The notes under the pieces were generated by a model. The model was not told the DNA's origin, made no database searches, and was given only the letters and a program-made list of their open reading frames with translations. A stretch of DNA of 64,000 bases from positions 83,207-147,206 of the forward strand of contig QNGE01000119.1 of the NCBI GenBank assembly GCA_008508345.1, written 5' to 3'. Below, in pieces: positions 19,632 through 31,300 of the stretch; the first letter of the stretch is position 1, and every line of letters begins with the position of its first letter. Origin of the DNA: Paragonimus westermani. Taxonomy: Eukaryota; Platyhelminthes; Trematoda; Plagiorchiida; Troglotrematidae. The translations under genes and the position numbers were made by a program.

Positions 19632-22600
19632 TTGACTTTCCATCGCAGAAGTTTAATTGATATGCCAGCCAACAGCGTGGAGCGCACTGTAAAAAGACAG
19701 CGACCTACTTTCACTGTCACTTGCTACTTGTGTGGTAAATCTGGCCATTTTGCCGGAATTTGCGGTACATGCACTGTTGTAACCATAAACAGTGCACGAT
19801 CTGATGCAACCCTGCCGAAAAGATCTGATGCAAAAACTCTTCGTTCATTGTCCTCCTTGAGCTGGAACGTTCTCTTCCTGATATTCCTGCAGATTTTCCT
19901 GAAATACCTGATCAAATACTGTCGCCTCGGCTCGTCACGTTGCATCATGGTTAGTTATTATGATATTTCCAGCGCCACTTTGCTTTTTCACCAGCTCATC
20001 CTTTATCCCAAGCACTTGCAATTTATTCGGTGGGCATTGGCGATCCTGAGGTACATAAATTCCACATTTTTATCAGTAATACCAAAGAGCTATTGGGACG
20101 CAACGCAATGGTCCCTTCGACAGTTGAATCCTCCATGGGTAGAATGAAAATAGCTACTACCTAGACAGATTTCCTCAGGTCTCTCTATCCAGATTTTTTT
20201 CTCACGATATTGGAAGCTGATTCTACTCCATCCATCAAGTTACAGCCACGGATGATACCACTGTCCATGCGACAGGCTGTCTCTAATGTCCACCAAAAGA
20301 TGACCCAAGAGGATCTGATCGAGTCTGTTTACTGTTCCGAGTGAGTTCATCCGCCAGTCGCGGTTCTGAAAAAGCAGGTCCATTCGGGTCTATGGTGACT
20401 TGAGTGTGCGCAACAGTAACGTCGTAACGCGTAAGGTTTCCCTACCTACTGCGAAACCGTTAACCGTCAGGCTATCCGTAGCAACGGTACTTTCAGTAGT
20501 TGATGATGAAGCGCCTATTTTCACATGCACTTGATTATAAATTCGAAGCCTCCTACGGCACTGCGCGCATAAGAAAGTCCGTATCGCCAAAAAGCGCTTC
20601 AAGAGGGTCTCAGCGATGTTTGTGCTGCACGCCCACATTCATCTCAATCGCGTTAGCTGAGTTAGAAGGTGTCAACTAACTTTCACTTCTCACAAGTTCG
20701 CTTTGTGAGCCTTACCGATCAGAAGATAGGTTTACGACCTGATAATCAAAAACGTCAGCTTGTCACGGGAGAAGTCAAAATCCTCAACCAGTTAATTCCA
20801 GCCGCCAATGTTAAACCCAATGAAAAAGATGAACGTGCTATTCTGAGGCGCCTCTTGACACAAACCGTATCACAAGTCAACCGCTTCTCGAGCCCTTGTT
20901 GGCACCATCTAAGGTACTTTAAAAGTTTGGATACCACCTCTGGCGACTTGTTTAAGTGGACGCGACAAAGTGGACTGTTCATTTAGGATGGGAGGGTGAA
21001 CAAAAGAAGGTCCGTTCTCCAATCCTTCCCCTAATGTATCCGCTTGTGATGAACAGTGTCACACCCTGGTATCGACAAATGTCTCCGATGTTGAGTTTGG
21101 CCCCGCTTTACCGCAGGACAAAAATCAAAAGACAGTCACATATCCCTCTCAGTAACTATCAGCCATTGAAAGAAGCTGCTCCGCAAGCGAAAAAACCCAC
21201 CTAAATTATGTTTGGGGAGTATTATACCTCTATCGCGTCGGACACCGGTTTGCATTGCGTACTGCCGATGCAACTCTCACTATGTTTCTGCGTTGCAGAA
21301 AGAACTGTCAATAGCCATTGATTCTGACCAAAATGAATGGAAATTGCGTCGGGTTTATTACAAATGAAGTTGAGAGCGCGAAGGCAAAATGTTTGCCAGA
21401 AGGCTTGAACCACTGAATTTTCACAGCCGGCTCCTCGACGCTACCGCCCGGCTACGTACCCACGACCAGCGACCTGCACAACGTCAATCTCAACTTCTGC
21501 CAGGTCTATACACTGTCGGTTTAACTATAATGCTGCAGGCTCTTCATATATATATATCACATTTTCACACTTAACGTCTTCTGATTAGATACTGCGAATC
21601 CTCAGGTGAACCCTCCTTTTCGGTTTATTTTCTCCCGCTTCACTAAACTGCTTAATCTGCCGCAGCATTGACTGGTATTTGCTGACGGTTAAACGCCGAT
21701 AACAGATTTCAGTGGGTTATAAGTTGTAAACTTTGCAAACAATTAACCATTTACGTACAGAACCAGTTTTGTCCCAATGAACCTCCAATATTATCTTTTT
21801 CTGCACCAAATCAAGATGTTTGCGGCTTCCCGAGTGACCTTAAATAACCATGAATCCTGGCTGATTGTACGAAGACATTCAAGGTTTAGTCCGTGGTACA
21901 CACGTCTGCTGAATTATGAATTTCACATTTCGTTATATCACAGAACAACAGAATTAGTCAGTCAACCCGCTTTCTTAACTACCCATAAAAAGGAAGTGTA
22001 AATGAAAACTCGGAGTGACAATGGCTGTGTCGTTGAATGGTGTCCATTCGGCACCCACGACTTCACAGTGTAATGTATGTAACGATTTGACTTGTACGAA
22101 GGTTCGCGAATATGTATCAACTTTAGGGAGGGATAAAAGTGACCTCTAACAAGAACCACCAGCTTTCTGGTTGTGTGACGTCACTTATGGGCGGTTGACA
22201 AACTTGACCTACTAATCCTCAGCTTCGTCATGTCACCTCTGGTTAGAGCATGATAGCCGTTGACCGTACCGGACCTGCTGCCATAGCAAGGACAAAGGCA
22301 TTTATCCAGGGCTACTTACGGTGGCTGAGGATGCACTCCAGCGTGAAAGCGGCGGTCAGAGACTGTTTCGCCTGTCAACACCCAAACAAAACCACTGAGC
22401 CATCCGAGGCGCTTATTCTACCCACCGAGTATCAAGCGAGAACATGGGCGGAAATAGCAACCGTAACAGGACTATTCGCAAGTGAACCGCAAAATAACAG
22501 TAGCCATATATTTCGCCAATGAACGGCCTGAAGTACTCTATTGTGGTGGGACAACTACAGCGGTAATTTTTAAATGGTGCAGTCCTTCCGATGGGATTGG

Positions 22601-22745
22601 CTTGTCTGTGAAAAATAGTTACATGCGATGAATCTCATTTTTGCAGTGATGAATTCGCACAGCCTTTTTTCAAGAACAATAGCGGACGCATGAAAACCGT
22701 GCCACACAATCCAGGAGCGAATGGCATGGCTGGAAGTCCGAATTG
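19632..22745 (+). pseudogene. Decayed Ty3/Gypsy gag-pol relic
   Basis: Fragments in the right order on the + strand: gag zinc knuckle CYLCGKSGHFAGIC (19722-19763); RT start PLSMRQAVSNVHQKMTQEDL (about 20265-20330) followed by VAVLKKQ and DLSVRNSNVV; RT thumb-like GLRPDNQK (about 20720); end of RNase H SPWYTRLLNYEFHISLY (about 21885-21945); integrase finger AVRDCFACQH (about 22350); integrase core VTCDESHFCSDEF and PHNPGANGMA (about 22615-22735). Stops and shifts separate the pieces and no LTRs were found. It is older than the element at 4.8-15.3 kb and belongs to another Gypsy branch. Confidence 0.65.
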
Positions 22746-25132
22746 CACCTTAACTTACTGTGGGCCATCATTTGGTTGTCACGTTCTATCATTGTGTCGG
22801 TAGTGGTGCGTTCTAGACAAAGTGGGTCAGTAAGAGTGGGACAACCTTCTTTCTCAAAATGACAGTGTACGCAAAATAACACAAAGTTTCCCATGAACTC
22901 AAAGCCAAAATTGTCGTCACTGTTGATTTTGCTATGGTCCGTTGCATCATTTTAAGATAGCTGATGTTTGTTTGAGTGGTGTTGCGATATGCCCCCACGG
23001 TTTATTGATTTCTCTAAAATTAAAATGCGTTTATCATCCTTATCCGTACAGCATCCACTGCATCCTTTTCCCTTGTTGTTATTCGCACTTAGCCCTGTAA
23101 ACTTCCGAACGCCGAATTTGAACATTTCTCCTCTGAATTTTCTCTGAGCAGCGCATAATTCTCGACATTTCCCGAAGTGTGAACAACCGTTTTGCTCCGA
23201 CTTGAACAATGATCATTTGGTTGAGTGGCCTCTTCCGTTTTACCGTCCCCCATCACTGGGCGGTGCCTGGCTGTTGAATTTATTGTGCGAGCATATTTTT
23301 GTTTAAATTCTGGGGATTTTTGTAACAGATGTGAGAGGTTCAATTTTCTTACACACTGATTCACTTAGTAAAGTATTAAATACATTTATACAAACGCCTT
23401 CCCGTTAATCGTTTTGCAGAGAGATTGCCTCTCCTCTCGTCAGATATTGAGAAAGGCATTTGTTAGATCAGCAGATTACGCCCAAGTCGGTGTGAACTTG
23501 AATCGTTAGTGAACGACTCAATATTTAACACACGCACTCACCAGATGAGTATGATTGGAAAGTTGCGGCCAGCTCTTACAAATGAGGCTTTGTATCTTGA
23601 CGGTAGACTCCACCAGAAAGTGGAAACAGAGTAGACGTACACGATCTTCAGCGAGGACGTTGGACAACTCGCAGCGATGAGCCAGCGGTCCCAATTAATT
23701 AAAACACGGTTGAGTCACAATCCTACGGCACTACTGAATAAACTGTCAAAGTGAAAAAGCAGATAACGACAATAGCTATGATCGAAAAAACAGTTCCTGA
23801 AAAAGGATTATAAATTTTTGCCGAATGGACTGAAGGTGAAGTATAACGGCATAGAATGACATCCATATCCAGCAGAGTTATTCTGAGTAGTCGAGAGGTT
23901 TGTAAACGGCGATAACAAGGCGAGTTTCAAAAACGTGATGCACACATCACTCAGGCAAAGTACAATAATAAGGAACTGGCTGTTAACAAAATTATCAAAC
24001 TGACGGGATGAAACAAAAATACCCTGATGAAAGTCCGGTTGACGGTCGGAAGCAGAAGAGGTAGAATATACTGGGGTGAGCACTTGAAATGGATAGTGAT
24101 GGATGGAATTTTCGCATGACTGAACTTGAAAAATTGGTACGCCGGGAAACAGTGTCCAAGTACGACGAAAGTGTGCCTTGGAAGGGCGGTTCTACTCAAC
24201 ATTGTTTCCAAGCCTGACTAGCTGCTTCGTAAACAGACCATAAACCCAAGGTAAGTCCCGCTCAAAATAAGACACTAAACACAAAGAACCACAGTGATGA
24301 AGGCCGTTCTCCATGTCTCCTACTATTTAGACTGCTCGAGTGTGCAACGGTGAAGTGGACAGTTAAGCATAAGCCTTCTCCGCGACTCAGTTTGGGCACT
24401 CAGTGCGGCCTAGGTGACAATTGCAACCATTCTGCCTAAGTAGCTCCTTCCTCCAGTAGAAACAGACGTATGACACCTTTCTCACCCAATTTCTATTGGC
24501 GTCTATTAACCCTGACATCATTCTCTTGGTGCTTTATGAAAGGCCGATATAACTCGGATCTGCATAACCAGGCCACAATATGCAGTACCTTGAGCCAGCT
24601 CGAGAAACCGAGCACCTGAGACAAATATATCTGTCCGCTGTCGTCACGTTCATCTGCAACGATGATAGCGTCGGCTCCACCCCGGTAGGTTCATTTATGG
24701 CGGCCTGCTCTTTGAACCACATTATAACCGGCTGCTGGGATTGCAAGACATAACAATTAGGCTTCTTTAACTCCATGTTTGCGTGCTTCAAGGGAGGCGC
24801 GATCTGCTGGAATTCTTCCAATCCCACATTTCGCCAGTAACTGAGGGATGTCAAACTGTGTATGAAAGTTACTCGATCTGCAACGAACGTGCTAAATTTA
24901 GTGAAGACATTGTCGATGTTATTGAGACAATCTTTGGAGTCTGTTCAGAAATGCAGACGTTTGAACACTGATTCTTCATTGGCAGTCAAACTTTCGCAAG
25001 CACGGACCGCCAGAACAGCAGCAACCAAGTCAAGTATGAAAAAAGAAGTAGCTTTCAATGGAGCTAATCAGGATCTGGAAAGCAACAGTGATGAGCCCTG
25101 TCCTCTGTATGCCGTGTAGAAGCATGCAACAT
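22746..25132. other. No confidently recognised gene
   Basis: A minus frame at 22952-23209 reads GCSHFGKCRELCAAQRK, loosely like a decayed gag zinc knuckle. Open frames at 24534-24854 (-) and 24862-25119 (+) are unrecognised. The part nearest 25.1 kb may hold the lost RNase H and integrase of the adjacent minus-strand BEL/Pao relic, which is inference. Confidence 0.4.
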
Positions 25133-26081
25133 TCAAGGCGCCGTGACCCACTTCCGGTGCATCGCGGGAGATGTGCGATTCCGCGAGCTCTGGATGGACA
25201 GTTTCACCCAGTCGAATAATGTGGGAAGATACAGACCGCTTGGACTGTGCAGATCACTGTACTGATCTTTCCACCTTCGTAGGGTTCGTGCCAGCCCAAG
25301 ACTACTTGGGACCGCACACACAGCAAGCGTTTCCATGGCAATAACCTTAGCGAGGCGAACCCTAAGGGATTGTATAAAGTGGACAGGCAGACAGGTGTCT
25401 CCTGGTGATTAGTTTACCTGTAAGGGAGAAACTCAGGACAAAATAATCATTTTCTGTGTCCCACCGAACACCTACGGTACGTCCAAGGGATGAGAGTTCA
25501 GCCTGAATTTCGTGCAACGCGTTCCAAGGAGGCATGGTGTTCAAAAGTTCTCCATTGTTCGAGACCCGCTTCCCAAGCAGAAAACCTTCTTTCATAAGCA
25601 AACCACAAGCATGCTTCAGAAACCGGCTACTGGCATCAACGTTTCGAGGTGACATGAAGCAATCAACGGCTTAGAAACTAGCCTTCACCAATCTATTTGT
25701 CATGCCGTTAAAACGATGACTATAGTCGTCGACTGTTTGCTTTGGGGCAACGTTACTGCAGAACGTTGAGGATGCGCCCTCTTCTGATACCCCGCAGGCT
25801 GCACGTCGAAACCATCAAGCACCCACCAAGGGAAGCGGAGCGTTCCAAGACCCTCCAAGATATTCTCACCATCAAGAACATTTTTTAAATGTCTGCAACG
25901 ACGATAATACGTTCTGTACGGAACCTAAATAAAAAGCCAACCGGCTTGCGTTTAAATCTAGCCCCCCAAAAAGTCTCTCATTCAGTGGGTGATGCCGAAA
26001 CTTGACTGCGTACCTCAGGACAACTCCCAGTTCGTCCGATATTTTGGGGTTTACCCAAAATAATGTGGTACATATCACCAC
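25133..26081 (-). pseudogene. BEL/Pao reverse transcriptase, decayed
   Basis: Minus strand: YAVKFRHHPLNERLFGGLDL matches the BEL/Pao RT start; LRFPWWVLDG the LRFLWW step; then AVDCFMSPRNVDASSRF in place of YVDDCL; then LLMKEGFLLGKRVSNN, LGRTVGVRWDTENDYF and LYNPLGFAS. One catalytic Asp of the YVDD motif is lost (AVDC). Several stops separate the parts. Confidence 0.65.
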
Positions 26082-26101
26082 CTGGGATAACTTGACTCGA
26101 G

Positions 26102-26379
26102 CTAGTGTTGTAAATCCAGAAGGCGGATGACACGGAGGTTATTTTATTTAAGAAGCCAATTAAGCGCCTCAACGAGATTAGAAACAAAAACACTCATTTG
26201 CACGCCGCACTCTTCTGAGGATGCTCCAGTCGCATTGGACACCACGTCTCAGTTCCATCCTGTGGCGAACGATCCTTCCCATATCTCTCCCGTATTTATC
26301 CCGTGATCATTTCGATCCAAGCAGCTACTGAATAGTGGCGTGAGTAGTATGGTGGAACCGTCTATCCTCACTGCACTAG
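26102..26379 (-). repeat. Solo LTR of the nested Gypsy family, with target duplication
   Basis: The LTR (26106-26375, minus strand) starts TGCAGTGAGGATAGACGG and ends TTTACAACA. It aligns along its length to the LTRs at 6152 and 10412, but lacks about 30 bp in the middle and carries many substitutions. CTAG at 26102-26105 and 26376-26379 is a perfect 4-bp target-site duplication. Recombination between two LTRs would leave this structure. Confidence 0.85.
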
Positions 26380-27015
26380 TAGTCAGAAACCTGGTCCGTG
26401 CAACTTTTGTCATTCTGATGGCTAATGACTGCGTTTTACTACAAACATAAGGTTTCGTTCCATGAAAATCCTTCGCAAAAGCACGAAGGTTTTTCGACGC
26501 TAACGCAACTTCGTGACTTTTTTTACAGGGGACCAGTGAAGGCCCAATCAGGCAACAGTCTGATTGCGCAGGTTTGGCCGAGCCTTCCAAGTTTCTTCAT
26601 CCGTGATCCACTGAGGCTCATGCACGTCACAGCCGTTTAGCATGGCATCGGGAATACCGCAGAACGTAAGATCCATCACGTACGACCATCCTTCAAATTC
26701 CTGCGATGATTCGTATGAGTTAACCGGTCACCAAATGAACATGGTTTATGTCAATCGCCTGCTGCCCATCCAAGGAAACAATTCCCAAATGGGCGTTCTT
26801 GTAGCGGGTGGGTACTATTCATCTCACGGCTGTGAATGACGTAACGGTTTGAGCGCTCGAGATGCCGATATGCTCTAGTAAGTGCTCTCTCAATGGAGCG
26901 GTGTCCGAGGCAGGGCTAAGAACGCATACGTTGGCGATGAACCACGTGTCGATCCACGTTCCATCAGCAGTTCCAATCCAGTATGTTTTTCAAATGTTTC
27001 ATCCATAATGCAGGC

Positions 27016-27480
27016 TCACTGCTGTCTATTGTCTTCTCCAGTGACGAAATATGTGCGTATAGGGTGCAGTAGGTTATAATGTCGCCTACACAGACGCCTC
27101 ACCACAACGCGATTTAGCCATACAGTCTGAGGCTTGATAGGACAACTTAAAACACGCAAAGCAGAATCAAAATCGTCCAGGTTGTTCCATCTCATTCGCA
27201 TACTCATGGCCAAAGAAGAATCACAGGTCTGGAGGGTGTGCTTGTGAGAGCACAAAACATAACTGACACGAGGATTTTTTGCCCGATATTGGCCAGCTCA
27301 AAGGCCGGATGATCCATAAGGGCCTCCTTTCATATCCTGCCGACTTCTTCCAGAAGACGCTGTCTGAGAGATTCTTCGTCCACTTTCCTTGACTAACTGA
27401 CCGTATCTGCTGCGCACATGTGTATCTTCACGCCAGTAATCGGTATTTTCCACCATAGCGCTAACCGCAGAAAAAAGCAA
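27016..27480 (-). pseudogene. BEL/Pao gag zinc-knuckle region, decayed
   Basis: Minus strand: VLCSHKHTLQTCDSSLAMSM, then RMRWN and RRLCRRHYNLLHP, the spaced Cys/His pattern and closing HHxLLH of BEL/Pao gag proteins. Stops split it into two frames (27480-27298 and 27255-27016). Confidence 0.5.
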
Positions 27481-27809
27481 TTATCGACTGGTTAAAACAA
27501 CCATCTCAAGGTTCTTGATGAACTCTGTCACAAAACTTAACGATCTCCAAATCTTTGAAAGTTTCCAATGAAGTATCACAAAATAGTCAAGGATGTCTCA
27601 TTTAATTTTCTTTCGGCCACATATTTTACCAGCTGCCGACAATTTTCGGCATCAAAGTGCGCAATGGTGTGAAAAAATATTTTTCCATGATGAATCTTCA
27701 AATCACACTATCGGACATTGGACCGGATTGTGTTTTAAATTTGATATAAGTTTATTTTGTTTGACCACTTTTACCTGAGGCCATTTCAAACGAAATATCT
27801 GAGATCGTG
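27481..27809. other. Upstream flank of SLC35F6
   Basis: A 329-bp stretch between the BEL/Pao gag relic and the ATG. AT-rich; no clear TATA box or CpG island. An in-frame TGA at 27762 limits the N-terminus. The promoter must lie here or further upstream inside the relic. Confidence 0.4.
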
Positions 27810-28375
27810 ATGGCAATCACTTCTAAACATTTTATTCTGATATGTGTTATGCTTTTCATGGGAACCTTGAATACAATAACGCGAAAGTCTTCTTTCGATA
27901 GTCTGTATGATCATAAACGTCTTTAATGCTAGTTTAATCAAAGTGCCCGAGGGTATTACAACCATTCAGCAAATGGAACGAGAACGGAACACAGCTTCAA
28001 TAAGCCATGGTTTCAAACTTTCACTATGTTTTTTGGCGAGATTCAGTGCTTTCTGGCGTATGTCTTCTGGAAATCCCGAAGAAAATTACCAAAAGAACAG
28101 CTGGAAGTCCAGGTTTCTTTGGATGAGTTTAAGATGAATTCGACAGAAAAGAAGAAAGTTCCGTAATTCATGTTCATTTTTATTTGGCTGAAGGCTTATC
28201 AATTGGGTTTTTCTACCTTTAGCTATATGTGATCTACTAGCCACCATTGTTTCAGGTTTCTTGTCGATATATTTCGCTCAGCCGTAAATTTACAGGTATC
28301 GGGCTGTTGTACATTGACGCATCTATTTGGCAAATCATGCGTGGATCCATAATCGTTTTTGCTGGTATCTTATCC
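27810..28375 (+). CDS. SLC35F6: SLC35F6 exons 1-4 with three micro-introns
   Basis: Exon 1 27810-27904, intron 39 nt (GTATGA...AAAG); exon 2 27944-28162, intron 31 nt (GTAATT...GAAG); exon 3 28194-28255, intron 40 nt (GTTTCT...ACAG); exon 4 28296-28375, donor GTGAGT. Each unspliced read hits a stop (TAA 27925, TAA 28163 region), and each splice restores similarity to SLC35F6. Together they encode residues 1-152, from TM1 through the QxxRG segment. Confidence 0.85.
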
Positions 28376-31300
28376 GTGAGTTTTACTCAAATTTATCTAA
28401 ATATACTCAGGTTTTTCACTATTCACAGTATTCCTATAGGAATAGCGAGTATACTCGCTATTTTCGAAGTAGGTGTGTGACAACACAGAGTACCCACAAA
28501 TGTTCACATGTATACTACTTACATATACATGTGTATAGCCGTAAATAATTTCCAAACTTCCTACTTGAACACTTTAACTTGTCATCTCTCAGACTGTTAA
28601 GTGTCGAAACAATTCTGTTTGCACCTTTCTTGCCTATTAGTTTCTATTTCGTCATCGATGATGAAAATACTAAGCATGGCGTAATAAGGTGCTATTGGTG
28701 ACACGTAGCTGTAATGATGAAAGCAATAAAAGACGTCATGACTGATGGTACACCATAAAAAGGCAGCAATTGTGAATATTACAGAAACCAACTTTGTGCG
28801 TTTTAAAACGCAAAGTTTGTCTGAAATTTCTGACAAACTAACAAGTGAACACCCTCTTGCTTCCTGCCAGCCCAAATTCTGTTAGTGATTCAGAAACTTG
28901 GAATACAACTAAACACATTACACGACGCCTGAAGTGAATCAGCTAAAAGAAATAAATGGCGAAGGTAAACGGGATCACTGAGTTTGTTACCATGGTAACA
29001 CACCTGCAGGTTCTTCGGTTTTCGTACAAATCGTGCCGTTTACTCAAGCAACATATCCGGCTTGGCCCTGCCGGGACACTATGAGGCTTAAAGATGTGAG
29101 TCGTGACACACGTTTCAGCGGTCTGGCAGAGAAATAAATGGGTGCAGCTAAAATGGTCACAGAACTCTTCTTGTAAACACATCTGTATGCCATGCTTGCC
29201 TTAAGCACTGTGCCGTGTTCATTAATCTTTCCTCACGACCCGAAGTAGTTACTGCCGCGTAATAGCGTTTATCATACAGCCTTACGTAAAACGAATGAGC
29301 ACACTGCTATGGAGGGAAAGACTCTATATACGATGAGAAGACATATACCAGGAAATCAGGGCATTGTGAATCCTTCTTTGTCAATAAATTCAGTGGCAAT
29401 TTCACCTGGTTATGACTGATGACTCTTACCTATGTCTGTCTTAATTTTCCTCATGGGAATCTGTTAAGTGAAAGAAAGAACGCCGTAGCTTTTATGCACA
29501 ATCATGACACAAACGAATTAATGTGGTTGGTAAGTGCCCGTTATATAAATAGAAATTGAACGAGTGAGTGCTGTAGAAAACGCTCGAATTACATCGTCAG
29601 TCAAATTGCTGAGTTTGTAATGACACTGAAAGAGACATGGAAACTAATGCCTATAACAAGCAGATTGACAAATGCTCACTACAAGATGACAGCGGAAACT
29701 AGTAACTATTGCTGCGAACGCTCGACTTAAATCAACAGTCGAGTTAAACATAGCCCGATAATAACTCATAAAGTCGGTAACGGCATACCAACCCACTGAT
29801 ACTAGTTAACGAAATGCGCGTATTAAAACAAAGCTGAAACAAACTGATGCAATTACTCGAAACCGATATGTTAATCCCATGACTTTAAAGGTTTTGACAT
29901 TATTTTTAGACCTTAACCACTTGTATGAGCTCTGCTCAATAGTTAAATGTCGCACTCATAACTGATGTTTTACACATAGCCTTGCTGGCTTCATGAATGG
30001 CCCACCGTGCCCCTCTGAATGACGGAAATGTGTATTGCACAGTTGAATCAACTTTGACAATTTTTTGAGTAAAATTTGTTCGTTATAAAGCAACTGCACA
30101 TTCTTTTTACCTCTGAATAGTAAATTTTTAACCATTGTTTGCAAAGTGTCTCGCATCCGTATAAATGTGTGGTGGTTTTATGTAGAGTTGTAACACCCTT
30201 TATAATCAGCTTTCATTTAAACGTAAAACAAGTTTGAACGAAACCATTAACACACAAAAACTGGTGGATGTAAACATTTCGTATTGATTAATCAGTACCA
30301 AATTTACAATAACATGAAACGGGTTTTTATATCGAGCAGTTACGGGAGCAGGGTGGATAGTCAATCGGTGGTTTAGGAAAAGTCATCAAGTCCAGGGAAG
30401 GGTCCTGTTTGCGAGCAATTGTTTCTGAACACACAAGGTCGGTTTCAGTCGATTGGTTGCGACCGCCTCAGCAAACCGCGAGAATCTTGGATTGGAGTGA
30501 CGTAATAGGGTTCTAAATGCAAAAATTGGATCGATAACGTGACCAGTGGTCAGGACGTTTCTTGCGATTGTGAAAGCTGGTCGCTTGCAGGTTTCAACCA
30601 CAGTGTCGTTCCTCTGTAATACAAAGCTCTGCGCTCATTTAGGAAAATATTCCTCCACTCTGAAGATCAAACACCTTTTGGTTCTGCCTATGTAACTTTC
30701 TTTGCAGTTACGTGCAAATTAGTAGACACAATGTGAGATTGCACCGACGGGCTGATCTCCTTTGATTGAAGAGACAGGCATTTTCTGGGTCCGGGCTAAT
30801 ACACAGAGTTTCGCTGCGTTAAATGTCCGTTCAGTTAAATTTACTAGTCTTTGAGTTGTTTGATGCATACTATAATCACTTTCAAAAGGCAATTCTATAC
30901 AAACCGTCTTTCTTCTCACTGTGGCCACCTGTTCGGAAGGTGGTTGCAGTTTACTATGCCTTTCTATGAACTTTTTTGAATACCCGTTAGATTGTAGTAT
31001 AGATGTAATCAAGCCTAATTCCTTCGCAAGGCTATTCTGTGTACAGATTCATCTTGCTCTTGTGACTAATGTATTCACTAGTGCGCGTTTGTGGTGGACC
31101 GGTGTGAAACTATTAAAGTTTAAGTATTGACCGAACGATGTGGATTTCCTATAGACGGCACTCTTAACAGAGTCATCCTTCCGGTGACCAATGAGTATAT
31201 CTAGAAACGGCAAACAGTTGTCGGTCTCAAATCTACACGTTACTTTTTGGTTGCGATGACAACTATTTAAGCGCTGCACTAGGTTATCTACTGACTGCTT

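Larger units (their letters stand above)
25133..27480 (-). mobile_element. BEL/Pao retrotransposon relic (gag and RT), with nested solo LTR
   Basis: On the minus strand the order is gag (27480 to 27016), an unclear protease stretch, a Gypsy solo LTR (26375 to 26106) and RT (26081 to 25133). No BEL LTRs were seen. All reading frames contain stops. It ends about 330 bp upstream of the SLC35F6 start codon, so its decay debris forms the upstream flank of that gene. Confidence 0.65.

Noticed and set aside
28296..28375. Apparent five-residue deletion in the SLC35F6 QxxRG segment
   Set aside because: It came from reading exon 4 alone. Adding exon 3 (FLPLAICDLLATIVSG) gives the same spacing between the CD and QxxRG motifs as in the human protein.
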